The position numbers were made by a program, and so were the translations under genes. The notes under the pieces were generated by a model. The model searched no databases. It was not told where the DNA came from and was given only the letters and a program-made list of their open reading frames with translations. From positions 45,275,249-45,339,248 of the forward strand of contig OZ038423.1 in NCBI GenBank assembly GCA_964036155.1: a DNA stretch of 64,000 nucleotides, in the 5' to 3' direction. The DNA comes from Diploscapter coronatus (Eukaryota; Nematoda; Chromadorea; Rhabditida; Rhabditidae). Position 1 is the first letter of the stretch. Each line of letters opens with the position of its first letter. This document shows, one piece after another, positions 1-13,276 of the stretch.

Positions 1-176
1 GTACGTGTCCACCGACTGCTACTTCGTGCTCCAGTCCATCAATAAATTTTTTCACAAGTCTCATCCGATCTACAAAAACTGGAAGCAGAACATACCCCAC
101 GTGGCTTTCGACGAAACGCTGGAGTACAAGAACAAGATCCGTGAGTGGCTCAGAGACCTATCGATGAACGCCAACG
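1..176 (+). CDS. gcy-28: Alternative upstream ligand-binding exon of the gcy-28-like receptor guanylyl cyclase (partial)
   Basis: An open exon runs in from the window edge and ends at a GTCAGT donor at 177. It carries the motif CYFVLQSINKF, which resembles [12 protein letters not shown] in the exon at 4787-5558. That motif sits at the same place relative to the exon end in the ANF-receptor-type ligand-binding domain. Both exons end one base into a codon (phase 1), and the acceptor at 7990/7991 accepts that phase, so either exon set can join the shared downstream exons (GTG or CTG at the junction codon). I infer that this is the last private exon of a longer isoform that starts upstream of the window, with a 7.8-kb intron. 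From memory, C. elegans gcy-28 also has isoforms with different N-termini. An independent upstream gene is possible but does not explain the matching motif and phase. Confidence 0.65.
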
Positions 177-3100
177 GTCAGTCTTTTTCCGGAATAACTT
201 TTTCTCGTTTCAACTTTGATTTTCATCATTGATTTTTCTCCAATTACGAGGCGCCTACAAATTGCAATTGTCGTGTGTCTCTGTTTGAAATTTGCAAGTT
301 GGTTTCCTGTTCCTGCAGTCTTGCTGACTGCTGCATCACACGCGCGCTATTGCGTCTCCTGTCAGAGCGGTGACTTTTTGACTCTCTGGCAAGGAGAATG
401 TGAGTGAACGATAAAACTGAGGAGGGCAGAGAGATGCAAACGAATGATAAGAGAATGTCTGCTGTTGCTGGCTGCAAGGAGGCTATTACAGCACAACGAT
501 GATTCCGCTGTCGTGTTTTTTGTGTTGTTCTCAATCTTTCCGCTCTCTAGCTTCGTCACGCTCTCTGAGCGCCCATGACCTCTGGCTGATAACAGCTTAG
601 GCATTGTGAAGAATCAAGAGAAGAAAGCGTACACAGACAGACGCCGTAGGCTGAAACTGCCCGATGCAAATCGATAATCGCGCCGAGGTTGTTCAACTCG
701 ATTTCTTTGCCTTCTTGTCTTTCCATTTATGGCCTGGTGCAAAAGATGTGAATGCGAATTCCACATTTCATTCGTATTCATGTGAATGGGCAAATGGTTT
801 CCTGAAATAGCTGTGCAATACTTCTGGGGGTACAAAAACAATTGAGGCATTTTCAGTGCCTGTAATCTCGGCGGGCAAATCTATGCTCTGGGTTTTTTTC
901 TCTCCTTTTATGCTCATTTCAGCGGATGCGTTTAGTTTGCGTCTACTGAGTTCGTTAACTCCCCACATTTCGCTGCTGCCCTCAAACCTCCTAATAAATA
1001 AAGCTTTGCTACGGCCAGCTGCAAAGAAACTGAGAAGAATATGCGCGTTTGTTCTTGGAGACAAAAGGTTAGAAAGAGCGAGAAGTGAATATTGATTCTC
1101 ACAAATGTCTGCGGTCTGCGAAATGTACATGGACTTCTTGGGAATCTCATATTAAGATCAAGATTTAAGTCACAACTTGCGAAGGCCACTAGTTTGCTTC
1201 CTGGTTTCTGATTCCTTGTCGTTCTTCTGGCGGAAACACTTCTTGACAAACTGACAAATGCACGGGGCTCTCCAAAACCCGTCGAGGGCATTTCGCTGAA
1301 ATATGAATATTCAAGCGGCTTAAAGATAAGCCCGAATCCGAAAATCTTTTGTTGCTCTTCCAACGAAGCTCATCGATGAGTAATAGCATCATTATCTTGG
1401 GTTCTTCTCATTAATTGCGCTCCTTGTGCATTTCCATGAAGCGCTTGACTTTGTTCATATACGGCCGGCAGTCAGTCACATAGCTTTAAGGCAGTACGTC
1501 AAAATGAGCCTGTGAAAATTCAGCACGAAAGACAATTTTGGCCTAAGATGGCGTAGAGAAGCAGAAGTCCCAAGAAAAAGCTGAGTATGCATGAAAAGAG
1601 ATAACATCTGGACAAATTCTGAAAAACATTTGACATAACTTCTACAATTTTCGACTCGATTATTTGATTCTTCTTCGAAGTAAGCCCAGTGAATACATGG
1701 GAGTATTTATGGCCTGAACGCAGAGAAAAGTCGTGCGCGCAAAAAATGAGCCAAGAAAAATGGACGTACAGCAAGAAAGACATTCATTAGAAGTAAGAAG
1801 CTCAAAATTGCGCGCTTTTGTAGCAAAGCAAAATGAAAAGTTGAACGGGATTTTCAATATAAAGGTGCATTCAACCTTCTTTTGTTGCACGTTTGCACGG
1901 AAGAACAATTTCAATGGAGTGGATTTGTGTTTTACTCGAGTTCAATTGAATTTCCACGAGTAAAATAGCGACATTAGTTAGATTGCGAAAACGCGAAAAA
2001 ATGTTGAGGATTATTTATCTAAATATGCACTTAAATATTGGTTCAGTCTAGTTAAATTCGAGGCAAACACTATCGATTCGATCATGTTAACATTTAACAT
2101 CAGGTTATGTAACCGCTCCAAACATCGGCTAGAATTTGCAAATATCGTTGATTAACGTGTACTGTTTACTCCCATCGCTTGCTGCAAATTGACTGGGGAG
2201 TAACACTTTGAACAGTGAAGTCCCATCGTTCGGTTAGTTAATTTGTTATTTCGACTTTTGACACGAAGACCAGCCACAACAAATTCGACGCTACTATTTT
2301 GCAAGTCCGCTCGCTTAGTATGAATGATTTCAAGGGGCGCACGACGCTGGTGTCAATTTTCTAAACACTAACACCAATCATCTATGCCAGCGTTATAGCC
2401 GACCTCTGATACTCTCTTATCTGGCAGATTATTGTTCTTTGTCATTTCGCTACTATTATTAGATTCTCATCCCGTATCTTTAATGATAGCATCAATATGA
2501 AAGAATTTTTGGTTGACTCGTGTAATGGATTGTTCGAAGTTAAAAATATTTGGCCATAAAGAACGAAAAGTAAAATTTACTATCGAAGAGATGCAGAGAA
2601 AATCAAAGGGAACTATTCTGGACGCATAAAATGAATGTAAACAGGCAAGCGGGCTGAAATACGGAAAATCGAGATGAAAACTAGCGGGAAATGAGAGAAA
2701 TCTGATGACCTTTATAATGTTCAAAGTAGGGACGTTTTTCTACGCATAGTTTAGTTTCATAAATCTTTAGCATCCAAATATTGAATGAGTTTCCTAAGAT
2801 AATTATATTATCCTTTTCAATAATCGACATTCAAAAGTCTTCTATCCATTCAACTTTTTTGCCGATTGCACAGGAAATTTTCTCATAAGGAAATTTCCGA
2901 AGGTTTTTAATATCGGACCGAGTTTCACACGACTCTGAAAGCCACTCCATGAGGGGAGAATTCGAGAAATAATTGCAGTTAAATGTAAGCGAGCGGCGCA
3001 GGGAGACCTTTTGGGCGTGTGTTCATAAAAGTACCGCTGAAATTTGGCCTCAGGTCCATCACGAACGTGCACGTGATCGAGAGACGATCATTTTTGTGAC

Positions 3101-4786
3101 CCTCAGTGAAAACCCTATAAAATCTAGTATCACCGTCCGAAATCGTAAAATCCCGTAAACTTTAAGAGGTCTGTTTGTATTTAAACTCTTCTCTTGTTGT
3201 TCATCTATCAAATCAACGAAAATGAACTGTCGTGCGTTATTCTAACTTTTAGCTCTTAATTTCAGCGTCTTTGTCGATAATCTTCTAGTTAGACATAAGA
3301 AAGTTGAGAAATTAGCATAAACCTTGAAATGCTCAAAACCACTTTTTGTTACAATACGACAGAGTTGCAGTGAGTGGGATAGCATATTTTTATGGCGTTT
3401 CGTTGATAGATTGAAAATCATAGACATTTCTTGAAGACGATGTTTATTACTCGACTGGGACCTTCCCTGACGATAGAGAAATTGCGAGACTGTGGTAATA
3501 AAATATATGAAAGCACACACGATTTTATGTGGAGTCATTACGATGAAACTTGAAAATAGAGAAAAATGCTGCTTGAGGTCTGATAAAGATAGGGGTGCGA
3601 AACTGAACACTTCTTCCTGAAGGAAATCGGCACAATTTCCCTTTTCATAAATAATTTCGCAATTTCTGAACCAAATATCTCACGCACACGTATTTTTGCC
3701 AACCAGAAACACGTCAACTCTAAACAATTAGAGCAGCTGATTTTGACAGGATAAATTGAAAAGTTGGAAAATTGCCGCTTTGGGGGTGGAAATGTGTTTC
3801 AGATATGTATGTAAAAGTTGCCGGATCGGATTCCATATATCCTCTTTACCTTTAGACGGGTTATTTTGCCTCAGCTTTATCGGCTTCTCGTCGGCCCAAC
3901 CAAATTCAATTTCACGAGCGCGCGTCTCCTTTCTTTTTCGCAGTTTCTCCAAAGCGCTTCTGCAAAATTTCGCGTCTTTAGCTATTCACAACATTGAGCA
4001 TATACGTCCTTTTTCATCGTCAATAAGAAGGAGGAGGAACACAATATGCGCGCTGGGTGCCTCAAATTTGTAACTATCATGTTGCGCGAGGGCGCTGAGG
4101 ATAATTGGCCTTGTTAGAGACCGAGCGATCTCAATATGCGCATTCATGTATTTCATCGTGGAACTTCAGAAAATTGCAAATTTGCTTAAAAATGCATACA
4201 CTGAACGAGAGTGAATGTTGAAGACAAATTGCTCTGAGCAAATATGAATGATTTCAATCCAGGAACAAGACAAAGAGCCCAGCTAGTGTTCATTCCTAGA
4301 TTGCCTAATGTAGTAAATCGGCTTGTCATGAGCCGCTGGTATGCTTCTCTAATCTCCAACAGCCACGATGGTCCCATGGCTAAATTTGCTTCTCGGCGCT
4401 CTCTTCGACGTCCCTAACTGCCTCGTTAGCTTTTCGTTGTTGTCTACAAAGCAGGCATTTCCTGCATTGCTTCACTGCTGCAGCAGTGTGTGTGTATGTG
4501 CGCGGAGATATGCTTCTTTTCCTGAGGGAAGGCCAGCCGGCATTGCATCGAGTGAGCGCGAGGAGAAGAGAAGAGGATGGGCGTGGTCTAAGCTAGAGGA
4601 AGTGTGGAGAGAGACGCAGCAGCTAACCTCTTCTGCAGTGCACATAGCCTGCACAGCACGCGCGTGCCATCGTGGGCCTTCATTTGTATTCTAATTTCCC
4701 CAATCTGACACGACACAATGACCCACCATTTGCCTTGCATTCTTCCTGAAGTACTCACTCTGACCTAATCGATTCTGTCCTATGCA
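177..4786 (+). other. Intron / upstream region of the second gcy-28 isoform, no gene seen
   Basis: No convincing coding exon was seen on either strand. The open frames are short and lack family motifs or paired splice sites. The stretch lies inside the intron of the long isoform and directly upstream of the second start at 4787, so it probably holds that isoform's promoter. No specific regulatory element could be recognised. Confidence 0.5.
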
Positions 4787-7700
4787 ATGTCCTTTCTTCT
4801 ACTGTCCTCTGTGCTCCTCCAGATTGTTCCATCCCATTCCAAATCCCCAATATTCGGATCACAGCCGCTGGCGCCATTCCGACGCATACCGAAGAAGGAG
4901 GGCACTCCCTTCCCAATTGACATCGTCGTCGGCATGCCTCAGGTCGAAGGCAGCAAGGAGCGAAATCCCTTTAAGCTGACGATCGCCAAGTCACAGCCAG
5001 TATTCGACGTCGCCTTGGAAGACGTCTACTGGAAGCACCAACTTCTCCCTCCAGATGCGTTCTCCATCAAGTACGTCGACTCCAATCTGTCTGATGCAAT
5101 CGGTGTGCAGCGGATCATCGATCAATACTTCTCCCACACTCTGGATGCAGTGATGGGTCTTCCGTATGCCTACGCTCTTGCCCCAGTAGCACGTCTGAGC
5201 AGATATTGGTTCTCAGGAGTGCCAGTCTTCAGCACGACCTCGCTCATGGAAGAGCTCGGCAACAAAGAGGAGTTTCCCCTCCTGACGAGGATGATTGGAC
5301 CGTACACGATTCTGGGCAACTTTGTCATGAAGTTGATGCAGGAACTAAAGTGGGAACACGTTTTCTTTCTCTTCTCCGACCCATCGGCAGTTGGTGCCGG
5401 CAAGGGTAAAGGCGAGTGCTACTTCGCGCTATCACCCATCAAGAACCGCATCCGGTCACAGGCCAACATGCTATTCGACGTCGATTTTTTCTATGAAGAC
5501 TACGTGGACCCCAGCGAGTTCGTGAAATTTCTAATGAAAGGCTCATTCCAAAGCAAACGTAAGTCCTTCGCTGCTTTTATTAGCCATAAAAGTCTCCCAT
5601 ACGCCAGACTTTCTTTCCGGCCATCTCAAATTATCTTCAAGAATAATGAGCGTGGTGGTTGCCGAGGGGAAGTTTTCATATCTGTCAGAAATTCTCTGAA
5701 GTAGAACAAATCCTTTGTGATTTATGTAGCGGCATTCTTTATAATCTCCTGAAGAAGAAGACGTCCATCCTCTTTCCAAATCTGGGAGCCCAATGAATTT
5801 GCCTACAAAATTGCAATTACTTAGTTGGGAGTCTCTTTTCGTTTTTGCCTCCCTCTCTCTCTTTCTCGAGTGTAGTTTATAAAAACTCGACGAAGAGTTG
5901 GTTGGGGCCCTAGAATTGGAAAGGCGAAATAGTGCACGGCGAAAACATGCAGAGAAATTGAGCAGAAGTCCGGGAAAAAGACGGCTAGCGTATCACAAGA
6001 TGCTCCGCACAGCACAGCGGCAGTGTGCATGCAAGCCCATAATAGCTGTAGGCATGGATATGCGCAATTCTCGCAGAGATAATTGCAGATTTAGAGGGGT
6101 TAGAGAAATCGCTGACTTTTTATATTTGAACGCGTGTGTGTGTGGTGTTGCTGCCATTGTAAATTGGTTAGACCTGGAGACGTTTTTGCGTCCATGTTTT
6201 ATTGTAGAAAATTGCTGGAAAAGACGCAGCTCGCGGAAATGGATCATTGCAAACGCTTTTATGTGCAGCTGCTTGAGGCAATTCTGCCATTCGCCAGCAC
6301 TTCCCCGAGGAGAATATCGACGAAGCTCCCCTGCAGCACAGCTTAAACATGACAAAGCACATAATGGGCAGCGACGGGGAAGAATATGAAATAAGCGCGA
6401 TGCCTCGGGGACAATTCGGTCATCCTCCTCTTTGTCAGATACTTGATCAAGTGGATTTTTGCAAGAGATGGGCTTTATCCTCTCGCGAAATCTGATTTAT
6501 CTTCTTCGCCTTCGTCGGCTTTCTCAGGCTCTGTTTCGTCATGAGGTCTGCTGCTGCAATTCTGATGGGGTGTTTGGGTGAAAGAGACCCTTCGTCTTCG
6601 CTTTCTGCCCGCCGACAGATTCAATTCCCATTGCCTTTTTCTCTGCAGGCCATTTTCCCTAATAAAATTCACTTAACCTCTTTCTCTGCGTGCTTTTGCT
6701 TTTCAGTTTTCTAGGTTATTTCATTGAGCGCACACTGCGTCGTCGTCGTCGTCTCGTCTCGCGAGTTCTCGAGCCCTTTCGCCCATTCCATTCCTTTCAC
6801 GATTTTTTATCTGCCCCAACGGAGCTGTGAATGAATTGGGTGCCCAGGAAAAACTTGATGAAAGAGTCCAGAAAAGGACGCGCGCGGATGCCTCTTCGGC
6901 AGAGAGCACCACACAGACGCATATTCCACTTCCTGAAAGCCGTTTGAATTTATAATTTCTTCATCATTACAATCGCTGATTTCGTGGAATAGACCAGCAC
7001 ATTTATCATCAACGCATCATTTTTCGCTTTTATTAGCTTTATGAATATGCTTGATCTGCAGAAGAAAGCCCGAATTCTCTCTAGATTCGAAAATTTGATA
7101 GACGCGATAAAATTATGAGGTGTGAGAGGAAGTACCTGACAAACACTCGACAGAAAAACCTGAGGAAGCAAATGGGGGGCTGAAAAACGCCAAAACAACG
7201 CAGCGGACGAGGGCATGTCCGGTGATGCGCAAACTCTCTGAGTGCACAACAAACCTTCCAATGGGAGGCCGTGGAACGCGGTAACATTCACGTGGAAAAT
7301 ATGCAAATCTTCAAAAATATTGATTCGTTGTTGGCCAGTTTTCTGCGCTCGCACTGGTTTGTGTATTTTTAGCAGTGCGCTCGTTATTTCTTCCAAGGCC
7401 CTCTTTGCTGCAAGAGAGCACGGATGCCATGACCCGTGCAAAACGCTGCAGAACTGGAGAAAGCAGAGAACAAAATGCGTAATCTCAGCAGCAGCAGCGG
7501 CAGCATATTCAGAACACGTTATTTCGAATGTCGCACATCATCCAGGAAATGGTCAAGGCACTTCAAACTTCACGCTCATTTATTATCGCCCTTCTGCTGC
7601 CAAAGATGGATGCGAATCGCTTCTAGCAATTTCCTGTTATCTTTTCTTCCTCTGCGTATGCGCACACAGCACTTTTCTGCCCCCGAGTCGTTGATTGAAA

Positions 7701-10700
7701 GCTGCTTTGCGAAGAGCTCTGGCATGGAAAGCAGTAAAGTGAACCCGGAGAAGAAGAAGAAAAAACAACAGCACTAACATTCAAACAGAAACCAAAGAAG
7801 CTCACAGCCAGCGGCAAACGCATTTGGGAATAGAATTTGTTACTTACTGCCGATGCCTTTTCCAAACAGCCAAATTCGATTTCATCACGAGAGATCTGTG
7901 CGTGTGCGAGTTTGCAAACACAAAATATGACGAGAAATGTCGAGTCCAAAAATAAAAGCACACGACCGAGTTCAGACACTATAATTTCAGTGATCATCCT
8001 ATGCGCTTCGCCGGACACAGTGAGGGAGATCATGTTGGCAGCCCACGATCTGGGTATGGCCACATCAGGAGACTACGTCTTCATCAACATCGACGTCTCT
8101 ACTGGATCACATGCCGAGAGGCCGTGGCTCAGGAACAACGACACGAATTCCGATGAAAACGTGAAAGCGAAGGAGGCGTACAAGGCGCTGAAGACAATTT
8201 CACTGAGAAGGAGTGATCTGGAGGAGTACCGAAACTTCGAGACACGAGTCAAGAAGAGAGCCGAGGAGAAGTACCACTACAGCAAAAATACGGGCAAGGA
8301 GTATGAAGTGAGTCAAATATTTTAACAAAAATATATATATATATATATATTAAAATTTCTTGCAGATGAATAACTTCATCTCCGCATTCTATGATGCGGT
8401 TTTATTGTATGCGATAGCGCTCAACGAAACGATCGCCAATGGGCTGGACCCACGTAATGGGCATAACATCACCAGTAGCATGTGGGGCAGAACCTTCGTT
8501 GGTTAGAATTTTTTCGCTTTTATTCTGAAGACGGTCATTTTTCCAGGCATCACGGGTAACGTGTCGATCGACGCTAATGGCGATCGATATTCTGACTATT
8601 CACTTCTAGACCTCGACCCAGTGCAGGAGAAATTTGTGGTATGCACGAACAAGGTTCAACTCCCTGAAAAACGCTATTTGCAGGAAGTGGCATATTATTC
8701 GGGTGCAACGAATGAATTGAAGAAGGTCAGCGATTTCCATTGGGTTGGAGGTCGACCGCCAAGCGACATGCCCATCTGCGGCTATGACAAAAGCAAGTGT
8801 CCTAAAGTGAGGAAGAGGACGTGATTTTTGATCTCTAAAATCTTGACGCTATTCAGGGCTATCCTCTTCACGTTTACCTTCTGATGGGTGCAGCAGGTCT
8901 CATTCTGCTTCTCTGCGCGTTGTTCTTCTGCTTCTGGAGGAGATACAAGCTGGAACAGGAGCTCGCTGCGATGTCCTGGAAGATCCCCTGGGATGATTTG
9001 CAAGGCGAAGATGGACAGAAGAAGGATAAGCAAAAGAAGGTGCGAGATTGGTTGCCGAAGAAGTTTGAACCCAAACCATTTTAGAGCAAAAGCAAAAGGA
9101 AAGTCCACGATGGATTCCTGCCGGAAAGCGATCCTCTCCTCCGATCCAACTCCAGATGCTCCACCACCTCAGACAAGGTAAGTCGGTGGTCGAAGTTTCT
9201 AGAAATTTTCAACATTAGAGACGGATGAGCTCCATATATTTTGTTCGCTTACCTACACACGTCGATTAATCCCATATGTTCAAACGATCCCAAATTCAAT
9301 CACACCGCTTTGCATCCACTGACAACATTGACAACTCTAGCTGCTTTTACCCTTTTCCTATTATCATTAGATAGACAGCCATTTTATGTTCCAACTCTTT
9401 GATTTTCGTTTATTTTACCATACGTGTCCCATTTTCTGGTTTTCAGTCTGATGACGACGATTTCATCAGCCCTATGCGTTTTCGTTTGGTACGTCAAATT
9501 CTATGCCAGACAGAACATGCCAACACACACTTTCCCTTCTTGTTTCTCAATGCAAATTGCAAAACTGCAGCACTTTTTTGGCTTTGCTACGCTCACGTGT
9601 TGTCGTTACCTCAGCTCAGATTTGCGATTCACTTCCACCACCTGATTTCACACATCAAAACCTGTGAAGCACCACCAGATTTCTCGTCCAACTCGTTCCC
9701 TCTAGCAGCATGGTTTTCCCGCTTCTGTTCACTAACTTCGTTGTTTCGGCTGCAGTTTTAGTTAATCTGATTTCAAATAGCATCAAGGCAAGAAATTGCG
9801 TCCTCACAGATTGGCGAAGAGTCTTCAGAATATTCGAATTCTGAAGATCCTTCTTTGGGTGACTGACTGCTCTCTAACTTGACATAGCCAAAGAGCTTTC
9901 GTCTTCTCCTGAAATTGCTGTCGAAACGGTAAAATTTGCAGAGGTCATCCAGCTCCGGCGCTACCAGGAAGATCTCGGCCATCATCGATCGGAAATGGAG
10001 CATTTTCACGCGGAAGAAGAGCTCGCCGAATGGCGACAAAAACGGCGGCATCGTGGGAAACCACGTCGACAGAATCAAGGAAGTCGAGGTATGTCGAGCT
10101 CTTGTGATCAAACTAGAAACTATGAATTTAGGACGGCGAGTGCTCCCCGCTGAACGAAGTCCAGTTCCAACTGCCTTTGGATAGAAGGGTGTCGTCGCCG
10201 TCTGCAAATTCTGATGCCAAGGTATATACATATATTGGGTTATCGTCCCATAATTGCGTGCAGAGTTTTATTTCTTCAAACTTTATTCAAGTAGATTGGC
10301 CTAATAACAAAAGGGTTGTGCTGTATTATGGGGCAGTACCCCTATTTCATTTGAACATCTTTTCAATGAATGATGTAAGTGCTGAAAGTGTGATAAAAAT
10401 CATAAAGTGAAAGTTTCGAAAAACTCTCTTGGCCTATAATATTGAGGTGTAGATCATAATTATAGTAAGCTTTTCTCCAAATTAAAATAATTATACTGCC
10501 ATGAGAGAGCGACCATTGGGAAAAATTTACCCCAAAAATGTCTACCCCCTCTTCAAAATTCCATATCTTCCCCATGCTGCTGCAAATGTGGACTCCAGCT
10601 TTTTCCCAACAGATTGCTGATTATCATAAAGATATCACTTATTCGTGATTTGTTTGAAGAAAGATTAATTTTCACAATATTCATTTTAAAAATTCTGCAC

Positions 10701-13276
10701 GAAATTAAGGGATAACCTGATAGAAGGAAAAATTACGATAAATTTGAATTTCAGAAGAAAAGCAGCAACGAAGACGACTTCGACAACGCCGCCAAGAAAT
10801 CGCTGAGTCTCAGAAACCGAAAGCTATCCTTCGCGGGGGTATCGTTCAAGGTCCATAGCCAATCTTTTCCCTTCTTCTAAGTTTCAGTTTGAAAAAATCT
10901 AACTTGAGTTTGCGATGGCATAAAAACTCTCGATTACTTAATCGCATGGCTTTTGTGACTTTATCACTTTTCGAAGATGATGAGTTCTACACCTAACTTT
11001 CCTTGCTAGCGTGACTAATCGGGCCTTAATCTTTAGAAGAGATATTGAACTTCCTCTTTCAGAGCAACTCTTGCGGTTCCATAGAGACGATCCAGCAAAA
11101 TGCCACACAAATCTACACGAAAACGGTTGTTTATAAGGTCTGGTGACTATTTCATCATTTCAAACTTGAGAAGACGATTTTCAAATTCAGGGTACATTAG
11201 TAGCTTTGAAGAAGTTGAACATAGACCTGAAGAAGTATCCTCGATTCGATCTGACGCGAACCCAGCTCATGGAGCTGAAGAGGATGAAGGACTTGCAGAA
11301 TGAGCATATTACGAGGTATGAAGATTCTCTTAAATTTTAAAGCAAACCTGAGCTCCAGATTTACGGGTGCCTGCCTCGAACATCCTCACTACTATATTGT
11401 CACTGAATACTGCCCAAAGGGGTCGCTAGAAGATATTCTAGAGAATGAGAAGATCGAATTGGACAACATGTTCAAGATCTCACTGTTACACGACTTGGTC
11501 AAAGGCATGCACTTCCTTCATAACTCGGAAATACGGTCTCATGGAAGATTGAAATCCTCCAATTGCGTTGTGGATAGTCGATTTGTCTTGAAGGTAAGCT
11601 TGGGTTTTTTTTTCTGAAGACAAAGATTTTCTTTCAGATCACCGACTTTGGACTTCACTCTATCCACGCGATGGAAGAAAAGGATAACATCGAAGAGCTT
11701 GGCGAGCATGCCTATTACAAGAGTAAGGAGTTTCGATATTTAAACAAAAATCCAATTTCAATAATTTCAGAGAAGCTCTGGACCTCCCCAGAGTTGCTGA
11801 GGATGGGCTCTCTGGCCCCACCAATAGGCAACCAGAAGGGAGACGTCTACTCCTTCGCCATCATTCTTCACGAAATGCTCTTCCGAAAAGGGGTATTCAA
11901 TCTAGAAGACGAGTCCATTTCGCCGAAAGGTAAAAATAGCACCTCCTAAAAGGATCCATAAATTTTTTTCCAGAAATTGTCGACCGTCTCATCAAAATCC
12001 CAACCTCGGTGGAGGATGACCTCTTCCGGCCATTCGTGCCAGAACAATCCGATTCAGATCAAGAAAAGATTGATCCAGTAAGACAATTCACCCAACAGGT
12101 CTTTCAAACCAGACAAAATTAGACATTGATTGGATTAATGATAATGTGTTGGTCCGAGGAGCCATCGCAACGTCCTGAGATCTCCATGATTCGCAAAGTC
12201 GTGAGGAGCTTGAACAAGTAGATTTTAATTCGTCGGCAATTCCAAAACGCTCTTCATCTTCAGGGATAACGAGACTGCGAATCTGGTGGACAACTTGTTG
12301 AAGCGTATGGAGCAGTACGCGAACAATCTCGAAGGACTGGTGGAAGAAAGGACGCAAGAATACCTCGCGGAGAAGAAGAAAGTCGAGGAGTTGCTTCACC
12401 AGCTGCTACCTCCATCCGTCGCCGACCAGCTCATCTCAGGAAGAGCCGTCCAAGCAGAGTCCTACGAGTGCGTCACGATCTACTTCTCGGATATCGTCGG
12501 ATTCACGTCGCTTTCAAGCGCATCCACTCCCATGCAGGTATGAGCATCGTACAGCAATCTCAGGCTGAATTTCTATGATCCCAGGTCGTCACCCTGCTCA
12601 ACGACCTCTACCTCGCCTTCGACGGTGTTGTGGACAACTTCAAGGTCTACAAAGTCGAAACCATTGGTATTTTTAGAAGCGAAGAATTGAAAACACTGAA
12701 TTTTACAGGCGATGCCTACATGGTCGTGTCTGGTCTGCCAGAGCGGCACGACGAGCACGCCTCCCAGATTGCGCAGATGAGTTTGGCTTTGCTTCACAAA
12801 GTCAAGAACTTCGTCATCCGACACAGACCTCAGGAACAGCTCAAGCTCAGGATCGGAATGCATTCGGGTAAGCTTGGCAAAAATATCGTCAGCGCATTTT
12901 CTTTTACTTTCCAGGGTCTGTCGTGGCTGGAGTGGTCGGCTCGAAGATGCCGAGATACTGTCTTTTTGGAGATACCGTGAATACCTCGAGCAGAATGGAG
13001 TCTAATGGATTACGTAAGCATGGAGTTATCGCTCTTTGCTCAAAATCGAGTTTTAGCGCTTCGAATTCATATTTCTGAGATCACCAAGAGCATCCTGGAG
13101 AAAGACCCTGGTTTCCGACTAGAACTACGTGGCCAGGTCGAGATGAAGGGCAAGGTATCGATAGAATCCCGTAATTGTTCTAAATACCAAAATTATCTAA
13201 GGGCATCCAAACGACCTATTGGCTGAAAGGCTACCGAGATGTCGAGATTCCCGACTTCGGACCGGATTTCCGATAG
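4787..13276 (+). CDS. gcy-28: Receptor-type guanylyl cyclase, gcy-28-like (downstream-start isoform, 1237 aa)
   Basis: Single-pass receptor that makes cGMP from GTP at the plasma membrane. Exons: 4787-5558, 7991-8307, 8366-8501, 8547-8638, 8684-8806, 8857-9039, 9085-9177, 9942-10088, 10132-10221, 10755-10850, 11063-11137, 11191-11315, 11359-11593, 11638-11722, 11771-11929, 11974-12077, 12123-12217, 12264-12537, 12585-12666, 12709-12867, 12915-13013, 13057-13154, 13202-13276; all phases agree. The order is signal peptide ([14 protein letters not shown]), ANF-type ligand-binding domain, transmembrane segment near 8885-8935, kinase homology domain, coiled coil ([20 protein letters not shown]) and cyclase domain. 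The kinase homology domain has HGRLKSSNC where active kinases have HRD, so it is a pseudokinase. The cyclase domain has metal-binding Asp in FSDIVGFTS and GDAYM, plus the Glu of KVETIGD and Cys of YCLFGDTVN that select GTP. Assignment to gcy-28 rests on similarity to natriuretic-peptide receptors. The start was chosen because its signal peptide precedes a continuous receptor domain. Confidence 0.9.
5559..7990 (+). other. 2.4-kb intron of gcy-28, no gene seen
   Basis: The donor GTAAGT at 5559 follows the N-terminal exon, and the acceptor TTTCAG ends at 7990. The stretch contains simple-sequence tracts (a GT run near 6129-6142, a GTC run near 6740) but no coding exon I can support on either strand. 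Confidence 0.5.

Noticed and set aside
362..7777. Many open frames of 60-160 codons on both strands inside the gcy-28 introns
   Set aside because: They lack family motifs, splice partners or signal features and overlap each other on opposite strands; they look like chance frames in a less AT-rich intron.
8330..8355. (TA)n run in a gcy-28 intron as a regulatory element
   Set aside because: Simple sequence in a short intron; nothing further to support a function.
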